DNA of 64,000 nucleotides from assembly GCA_964522505.1 (NCBI GenBank), contig CAZFWJ010000007.1, positions 1-64,000 on the forward strand, in the 5' to 3' direction. Both the position numbers and the translations under genes were made by a program. The notes beneath the pieces were generated by a model that did not search any database, was not told where the DNA came from, and saw only the letters and a program-made list of their open reading frames with translations. The stretch's first letter is position 1; the number at the start of each line of letters is the position of its first letter. Origin of the DNA: GYS-P2D sp964522505. GTDB taxonomy: Bacteria; Bacteroidota; Bacteroidia; Chitinophagales; Saprospiraceae. Below are positions 58,744 to 64,000 of this stretch, piece by piece.

Positions 58744-60873
58744 ATGAGCGTTAAAGATGAATCCCTGACCATTTCTGCCGAGGATCAAAAGGATATCCTC
58801 GAACTTCAAGAAAAGATTAAAAAATTCAGAAACGGCCAGATTGACGAAGAAAGATTTAGGTTATATCGCCTGACCAGAGGAGTATATGGTCAGCGTCAGC
58901 TCGGCGTACAAATGTTCAGAATCAAAATTCCTTTTGGAAGTTTGACCGCAGCGCAACTCGTTAGAATTGCTGATGTCTCCGATAAGTTTGCCACAGGCAA
59001 TCTACATATCACAACTCGACAAGATATTCAGTTGCACTATGTGAAGCTGGATGACTCTCCTGCGGTATGGACTGCACTAGCTGAGAAAAATATTACAGCG
59101 AGAGAGGCTTGCGGGAATACCGTAAGAAATGTTACCGCTTCGGCAGAAGCAGGTATTGATCCTATGGAGCCTTTTGATGTGTCGCCTTACGCTCATGCGA
59201 CTGCACATTACTTCATGCGCAATCCGATCTGTCAGGAGATGGGACGTAAGATCAAGCCTGCATTTTCGAGTAGCATCTATGATAACGCACTGACCTTTAT
59301 GCATGATTTTGGATTCATTCCAATGGTTCAGGATGGCGTTGAAGGATTTAAAGTTGTAGTTGGTGGGGGCCTTGGGGCTCAAGCTCTCTTCGCTCAGACA
59401 GCCTATGAGTTTTTACCAGGAAACCAAATCATTCCATTTATGGAAGCGTCTCTGAGAGTATTTGACAGACACGGAGAGAGAGAAAAGAGGCATAAGGCTC
59501 GTCTTAAGTTCTTGATTAAAAAGATTGGAATAGACGAATTCAAAAACTTAGTTGATCAAGAAAGAGCTGCTATTAAGAATAAGAGCTTTGAAGTGCCACA
59601 GCTCCCTGATAATGCAAGTCCAGTTGCTCATTTTACTCCAAATGTTACAGAGCCAAAGAACGCTGAGAAGTTCAACCAATGGTTAAAGACCAACACTTTT
59701 GAGCAAAAGCAAAAAGGCTATCACGGTGTATATATCAAGGTGTTCTTAGGGGACTTGTCAAGTGATAAGGCCAGATACCTCGCTAAGATTGTTCGCAAGT
59801 ATGCGGCCGATGATATGCGCCTCACCATCAATCAAAATATCTTATTAAAATTCGTACATACTGATCATCTCGTTGAGCTCTTTACCATATTAAATGGTTA
59901 CGGATTCGCTGAGCCAGGCTATGATTCGATTGCCGATATTACAGCTTGCCCAGGTACAGATACTTGTAATCTAGGAGTGACAAATAGTACAGGGCTTTCA
60001 GGGGTGCTTGAGGCCATGTTGAGAGAAGAATATCCAGAGTTAATATCAGATAAGCACATCAAGATAAAGATCAGTGGGTGTATGAATGCTTGTGGTCAAC
60101 ATATGATTGGCAACATAGGATTTAGTGGTAGTTCCATAAAAAAAGGAGATCGAGTTATACCGGCTATGCAGGTTGTCATCGGTGGGGGTGTTGATCCAAC
60201 TGGTAAGCCATATATCGCCGACAAGGTTATCAAGATACCTACTAAGCGTATTCCTGACAGTGTAAGGGCGATATTGGATCACTATCATGCCAATGCTAAC
60301 GAGGGAGAATACTTCAACCACTATTATGAAAGAATCGGTGGCAAGAAACTATTCTATACACTATTGAAGCCATTGGCAGAGACTGAGAGTTTATCAGATA
60401 CGGATCTGATGGATTGGGGTCAGGATCATCTATATAAGCAAGCAATCGGCGTTGGTGAGTGTGCCGGTGTTATCTTAGATATGGTCGGTACCATCATCAA
60501 TGATGCAAAAGAAAAACTTCAAAATGCTAAGGAGTCTGTTTCAGCAGGGCATTTTGCAGATGGAATATACTATGCATATGCGACCTATGTCGTAGCCGCT
60601 AAGGCAATCCTTCTGACAGAGGATATAGCATGTAATACGCATAAAAAGATCATCTCTGATTTTCAAGAGCAAATTGTTGATACTGGTAAGATTAAATTGC
60701 CATACAACTATCAAGAGAAGGCACTCTCCATCAATAAGCAAGAGCCAAGCATGGCCTTCGCCAAAAATCTATTGATAGAAGCTGAAGATTTCTTGAACCT
60801 AGTGGTGCACTATAACGAGCTAAGTGACGAAGGCAGCGAAAAACAAGTGGTAGAGAGCTATTACAAGGCATAA
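58744..60873 (+). CDS. assimilatory sulfite reductase with C-terminal helical extension
   Basis: Siroheme/[4Fe-4S] enzyme reducing sulfite to sulfide with six electrons. Two ferredoxin-like half domains and two NIR_SIR domains are visible (RLTRGVYGQRQLGVQMFRIKIPFG, then TGNLHITTRQDIQLHYV). Cluster ligands are C402 and C408 (CPGTDTC) and C446 and C450 (CMNAC). The core ends near residue 555; a further ~150 residues (AKESVSAGHFADGIYYAYATYVVAAKAILL to FLNLVVHYNE) form a helical bundle resembling a HEPN-like domain and absent from standard CysI. Electrons probably come via ferredoxin. It is the first gene after the Cys attenuators. Confidence 0.93.
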   Translation: MSVKDESLTISAEDQKDILELQEKIKKFRNGQIDEERFRLYRLTRGVYGQRQLGVQMFRIKIPFGSLTAAQLVRIADVSDKFATGNLHITTRQDIQLHYVKLDDSPAVWTALAEKNITAREACGNTVRNVTASAEAGIDPMEPFDVSPYAHATAHYFMRNPICQEMGRKIKPAFSSSIYDNALTFMHDFGFIPMVQDGVEGFKVVVGGGLGAQALFAQTAYEFLPGNQIIPFMEASLRVFDRHGEREKRHKARLKFLIKKIGIDEFKNLVDQERAAIKNKSFEVPQLPDNASPVAHFTPNVTEPKNAEKFNQWLKTNTFEQKQKGYHGVYIKVFLGDLSSDKARYLAKIVRKYAADDMRLTINQNILLKFVHTDHLVELFTILNGYGFAEPGYDSIADITACPGTDTCNLGVTNSTGLSGVLEAMLREEYPELISDKHIKIKISGCMNACGQHMIGNIGFSGSSIKKGDRVIPAMQVVIGGGVDPTGKPYIADKVIKIPTKRIPDSVRAILDHYHANANEGEYFNHYYERIGGKKLFYTLLKPLAETESLSDTDLMDWGQDHLYKQAIGVGECAGVILDMVGTIINDAKEKLQNAKESVSAGHFADGIYYAYATYVVAAKAILLTEDIACNTHKKIISDFQEQIVDTGKIKLPYNYQEKALSINKQEPSMAFAKNLLIEAEDFLNLVVHYNELSDEGSEKQVVESYYKA

Positions 60874-60875
60874 GA

Positions 60876-61622
60876 GTGAGAGAATCAAAAGTCATATTAG
60901 TAGGTGCTGGACCGGGCGATCCTGAATTAATCAGCGTCAAGGGTCTCAAGGCCATTCAGGCAGCCGATGTCATATTGTACGATGCATTGTCATCTGAGGA
61001 ATTATTGTCGGAGGCATCTGATAGCGCTGAGCTGATATATGTAGGCAAGAGGTGTACTAAGCATAGCCTGAAGCAAGCGGACATCAACGCACTGATTTAT
61101 CAGAAAGCCAAGCAAGCCAGAATAGTTGTTCGACTCAAAGGTGGAGATCCATACATATTTGGTCGAGGACATGAAGAACAAGTTTATCTCGAGAAGCGAG
61201 GTGTGAGAGTAGAGGTGATACCAGGCATCTCTAGTGTAACCTCACTAGCGAGTTTGCAGCATGTGCCATTAACTCGTCGAGGGATATCTGAGAGCTTTTG
61301 GGTATTGACGGGTACGACTAAAGATCATCAACTATCCGAAGATGTAAGAAAGGCAGTTCATACAGACGCAACTATAGTAATCTTGATGGCCACTCGTAAG
61401 TTGGCAACGATATCTCAGCTCCTAATCGACGCCGGTAAAAATGAGATACCGATGATGGTAATCGAGAGTGGCTCCAAGGAAGACGAAAAGGTCTATTTAG
61501 GAAGCCCTATGGACTTCTTAAATGGGCTTAGCCTTGATGGACCTGGCGTTATCGTTATCGGAGATGTGGTAGCCTTACACCATGACTATGTCAAGACATA
61601 TGTAACAGAGAGATGGAAGTAA
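60876..61622 (+). CDS. cobA: uroporphyrinogen-III C-methyltransferase
   Basis: SAM-dependent methylase making precorrin-2, the first step towards siroheme for the sulfite reductase. Motifs: VILVGAGPGDPELISVKGLKAIQAADVILYD, VVRLKGGDPYIFGRGHEE, VIPGISSVTSLASLQHVPLTRRG and GPGVIVIGDVVAL, all typical of SUMT. It is the single-domain (CobA) form, 248 aa. The start is GTG 60876, 2 nt after the sulfite reductase stop; no ATG precedes the conserved part. Confidence 0.95.
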   Translation: MRESKVILVGAGPGDPELISVKGLKAIQAADVILYDALSSEELLSEASDSAELIYVGKRCTKHSLKQADINALIYQKAKQARIVVRLKGGDPYIFGRGHEEQVYLEKRGVRVEVIPGISSVTSLASLQHVPLTRRGISESFWVLTGTTKDHQLSEDVRKAVHTDATIVILMATRKLATISQLLIDAGKNEIPMMVIESGSKEDEKVYLGSPMDFLNGLSLDGPGVIVIGDVVALHHDYVKTYVTERWK

Positions 61623-62200
61623 GCCAAAACCAACTATATCCAGTCTTCTTCAGACTCGAAAAGCTGAAGATGTTAATCGTCGGCGGGGGAGAAGTAGGTA
61701 TGGAGAAAATGCACTTCATTATGAAGAGCAGCCCCAATGCTCGGATCAGAATATTGGCTACTTGGTTCAGTGATGAGGTGTTAGAGCTGGCGCAAAAATT
61801 TCCCGACACGATACAGATGGTTACTAAAGCATTTGATCCTAATGATATCGGAGATGCTGACTTAGTAGTGGCGGCAACTAATTTTCATGATGTGAATATG
61901 GAAGTCTATAAGGCGGCTAAGGAGCGCAATAAGATTATTAACGTGGCAGATACGCCAGACTTATGTGATTTTTATATGGGATCTATCGTTACACGAGGTG
62001 ATCTCAAAGTAGCAATATCAACCAATGGTAAGTCACCTACATTCTCCAAGCGATTTAGACAATTGCTGGAGGAGATCTTACCTAATGAAACATCAGAATT
62101 ATTGGATAATCTTAAGGTCTTCAGAGATCAGCTTAAGGGAGACTTTGAGCAAAAAGTAAAAGATCTCAATGACCTTACAAAAACTCTTATTGAGCGATGA
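61613..62200 (+). CDS. siroheme synthase N-terminal (precorrin-2 dehydrogenase/ferrochelatase)
   Basis: CysG N-terminal/Met8-like NAD-dependent enzyme oxidising precorrin-2 to sirohydrochlorin and possibly inserting iron. LYPVFFRLEKLKMLIVGGGEVGMEKMHFIMKSSPNARIRILATWF is the Rossmann start; DLVVAATNFHDVNMEVYKAAKERNKIINVADTPDLCDFYMGSIVTRGDLKVAISTNGKSPTFSKRFRQLLEEILP is the conserved second part. It overlaps cobA by 10 nt and ends overlapping the APS reductase start (ATGA), so it is translationally coupled at both ends. Confidence 0.94.
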   Translation: MEVSQNQLYPVFFRLEKLKMLIVGGGEVGMEKMHFIMKSSPNARIRILATWFSDEVLELAQKFPDTIQMVTKAFDPNDIGDADLVVAATNFHDVNMEVYKAAKERNKIINVADTPDLCDFYMGSIVTRGDLKVAISTNGKSPTFSKRFRQLLEEILPNETSELLDNLKVFRDQLKGDFEQKVKDLNDLTKTLIER

Positions 62201-62871
62201 GCAAAGCAACGGCAGAAATTGATATTGAGGAGTTGAATAGTGTCTATCAATCACTCAATCCTATCCAGAGACTTAGGAAGGTCTTTAACGATTTTAACCA
62301 CGATGACATCTTGGTAACTTCATCATTTGGAACCACCTCTGGTATATTGATGGGGATGGTCAGCAAGGCTGCTCCTGGGCACCCTATCCATTTTATCGAC
62401 ACTACATTCTGTTTTAATAAGACTATTTCTTACAAGCAAACCCTGACGATGTTGTTAGGTCTGAATATCGTCAACGTCTTACCCGATATAGAGGACAATA
62501 CACTGGCACGAGAAACTAAGATGTGGGAGAGCGATACGGACCAATGCTGCCACCTTAACAAGACGAAGCCGTTTGAACCCTATAAGGCCAATAAGAAAAT
62601 TTGGGTATCTGGATTGTTGATGAATCAGACACCATTTAGAGAGAACCTAAACATATTCGAACGAAGGGGCGATATCATTAAGATGCACCCCAATATTGAC
62701 ACTAGTGCGTTACAGTTTGATATGTTTTTAGCTGACAATGAAATTCCTCCTCATCCGCTCAAGGCTGAAGGTTTTGACTCAGTAGGATGTACCCATTGTA
62801 CACTGAAGGGGAAGGGGCGTAGCGGGAGATGGGCTAACTCAGACAAGACAGAGTGTGGAATTCATTTATAA
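62197..62871 (+). CDS. cysH: APS reductase (CysH, [4Fe-4S] type)
   Basis: Reduces adenylyl sulfate to sulfite with thioredoxin. The PAPS/APS reductase fold has ILVTSSFGTTSGILMGMV (P-loop-like) and HPIHFIDTTFCFNKTISYK. Iron-sulfur Cys residues C117-C118 (DQCCHLNKTKPF) and C198/C201 (GCTHC) show the plant/bacterial APS type rather than the cluster-free PAPS type. The nucleophilic C220 is in the C-terminal ECGIHL. 224 aa. With APS reductase, no APS kinase is needed. Overlaps the siroheme gene by 4 nt. Confidence 0.95.
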   Translation: MSKATAEIDIEELNSVYQSLNPIQRLRKVFNDFNHDDILVTSSFGTTSGILMGMVSKAAPGHPIHFIDTTFCFNKTISYKQTLTMLLGLNIVNVLPDIEDNTLARETKMWESDTDQCCHLNKTKPFEPYKANKKIWVSGLLMNQTPFRENLNIFERRGDIIKMHPNIDTSALQFDMFLADNEIPPHPLKAEGFDSVGCTHCTLKGKGRSGRWANSDKTECGIHL

Positions 62872-62950
62872 GCATTATAGGAACCAAATCGATGCTAAAA
62901 CAATTACATACTAATCAATCACTTTTTTCTAAAAGAAATATTTTTGCGCC

Positions 62951-63976
62951 ATGATAGAGACAGATATTTTAATAATAGGAGCAGGCCCGGTCGGTCTATT
63001 CACCGTTTTTGAGGCTGGATTATTAAAGTTGAGATGTCATATAATAGATGCATTGCCCATGCCAGGTGGTCAACTATCGGAGATCTACCCTAAGAAACCT
63101 ATCTATGATATCCCGGGATACCCAAGTGTACTAGCTGGAGAGCTGGTAGATAATCTAATGAAACAGATCGAACCGTTTAAGCCTGGGTTTACACTGGGAG
63201 AGAGAGCAGAAAGTATTGAGACGGTTGGAGAGAAGATGTATGAACTCACCACTAACAAGGGAACTAAAATCCAAGCACCCGTGATCGCTATAGCTGCAGG
63301 ATTGGGATGCTTCGAACCACGTAAGCCACCTATACCTAATATCGAGCAATTTGAAGAGAAGGGCATAGATTATATGGTTAAGGATCCAGAGAAATTTAGA
63401 GATAAGACGCTACTTATTGCAGGAGGAGGTGATAGTGCTCTTGATTGGACCATAGAGTTGTCTGACATCGCTAAAGAGGTCACATTGATTCACCGCCGCA
63501 CCTCATTTAGAGGGGCGCTTGACTCTGTAGACAAGGTTATGGAGCTCGCTAAGGCTAAAAAGGTGAATTTGATCACTGAAGCACAAGCTATCGGTGTCAA
63601 CGGCAATGGCGTCTTGAAGGAGGTATTAATTAAGACTAAGGCCAATGGAGAGTTCACTAAAGAAGTAGACAACTTCATTCCTCTTTTTGGCCTTACACCG
63701 AAGCTCGGTCCTATAGCAGAGTGGGGATTAAGCATTACTAAGAATGCTATTGACGTAAATACGTTAGATTACAGCACTAATGTTCCAGGTATATATGCTA
63801 TTGGCGACATCAATAACTATGAGGGTAAGCTTAAGCTGATCTTATGTGGATTTCACGAAGGTACACTCATGGTACAGTCGGCATTCAAGTATATCTATCC
63901 AGATGCCAAGTTGAGCTTCAAGTATACAACTGTTGCAGGTGTTAATGGCTTCGAAGAGCCAGCAGTAGCAGGATAG
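62951..63976 (+). CDS. ferredoxin-NADP reductase-like flavoprotein
   Basis: FAD/NAD(P)-binding protein of the thioredoxin-reductase-like FNR group (YumC type), 341 aa. FAD motif ILIIGAGPVGLFTVFEA, then GGQLSEIYPKKPIYDIPGYPSVLAGEL; NADPH motif LLIAGGGDSALDWTIELSDIAKEVTLIHRR; C-terminal FAD part GIYAIGDINNYEGKLKLILCGFHEG. The CxxC of thioredoxin reductase is absent, which marks the FNR form. It starts 79 nt after cysH and may feed electrons through ferredoxin to the sulfite reductase. It ends 24 bp before the window edge. Confidence 0.94.
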   Translation: MIETDILIIGAGPVGLFTVFEAGLLKLRCHIIDALPMPGGQLSEIYPKKPIYDIPGYPSVLAGELVDNLMKQIEPFKPGFTLGERAESIETVGEKMYELTTNKGTKIQAPVIAIAAGLGCFEPRKPPIPNIEQFEEKGIDYMVKDPEKFRDKTLLIAGGGDSALDWTIELSDIAKEVTLIHRRTSFRGALDSVDKVMELAKAKKVNLITEAQAIGVNGNGVLKEVLIKTKANGEFTKEVDNFIPLFGLTPKLGPIAEWGLSITKNAIDVNTLDYSTNVPGIYAIGDINNYEGKLKLILCGFHEGTLMVQSAFKYIYPDAKLSFKYTTVAGVNGFEEPAVAG

Positions 63977-64000
63977 ATTACAACCATACATACTCAGTGA

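Noticed and set aside
60876..62200. Split cysG by frameshift
   Set aside because: Separate CobA and Met8-like genes with overlapping start and stop are a normal arrangement; both are intact.

Overview
The window looks like a chromosomal segment of a Bacteroidota bacterium, plausibly in or near the Saprospirales/Chitinophagales; the lower rank is inference. Evidence for the phylum: genes start without strong Shine-Dalgarno sequences; several have the Bacteroidota -7 box TAnnTTTG, often as TAnnTTTGCnGC, just upstream (rpmE2, aspS, atpD, the DUF5606 gene); and the gene set is typical (DUF2723 membrane protein, RprX/RprY-like two-component pair, DUF5606, a GlmU-family protein, atpD-atpC apart from the rest of ATP synthase, type B L31). 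Genes are dense, on both strands, in short operons.

Layout. 1-9.9 kb: a truncated M1 peptidase, an SPFH protein with a tiny Arc-like DNA-binding protein, a PDZ protein, a HAD hydrolase, an acyl-CoA dehydrogenase, YraN, ribosomal protein L31, a GlmU-family protein, a methyltransferase and a TPR protein. 10.1-10.4 kb: two tandem, highly unusual tRNA-like genes. 10.5-17.8 kb: AI-2E-type permease, DUF4197, FolB, a DinB-like protein, a metallo-beta-lactamase-fold hydrolase, HemA, and an HTH regulator with two DUF2975 membrane proteins. 17.9-24.3 kb: aspS, a thioredoxin-like gene bracketed by a perfect 72-bp copy of the aspS 3' end, an RprXY-like pair and an EGF-like lipoprotein. 24.3-38 kb: M28 peptidase, RpiB, DUF2723 protein, an RluA-type synthase, two glycosyltransferase-type genes, ThiL, TrmB, an inositol phosphatase, an ABC-type permease and an M23 peptidase. 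38-50.9 kb: QueG, a UvrD/PcrA helicase, a small regulator cluster, AtpC/AtpD, ScpA, an RsmI-like methyltransferase, a GH3-family protein and an EEP-fold phosphatase/nuclease. 50.9-54.4 kb: a two-gene AAA ATPase plus subtilase module resembling the IetAS toxin-antitoxin/antiphage system. 54.7-64 kb: RecO, DUF5606, a TonB-domain protein, YifB and a sulfate-assimilation operon (sulfite reductase, two siroheme enzymes, APS reductase, ferredoxin-NADP reductase-like flavoprotein).

The most striking system is the leader of the sulfur operon. It carries two tandem short ORFs with runs of five and seven cysteine codons, each followed by a strong intrinsic terminator, and the second has a perfect 9-bp competing antiterminator beginning 4 nt after its stop codon. 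This reads as classical ribosome-mediated attenuation sensing Cys-tRNA, placed before the genes that reduce sulfate to sulfide for cysteine synthesis.

The second is the tRNA-like pair: 109-nt cloverleaves with a Leu-type D arm, a 40-nt variable arm, a GUC (Asp) anticodon and several Asp identity nucleotides, with covariation between the copies supporting the fold. Others are the aspS 3'-end duplication around a single gene, a 26-bp operator-like element repeated before two genes of a small regulator locus, and several palindromes beside regulatory genes.
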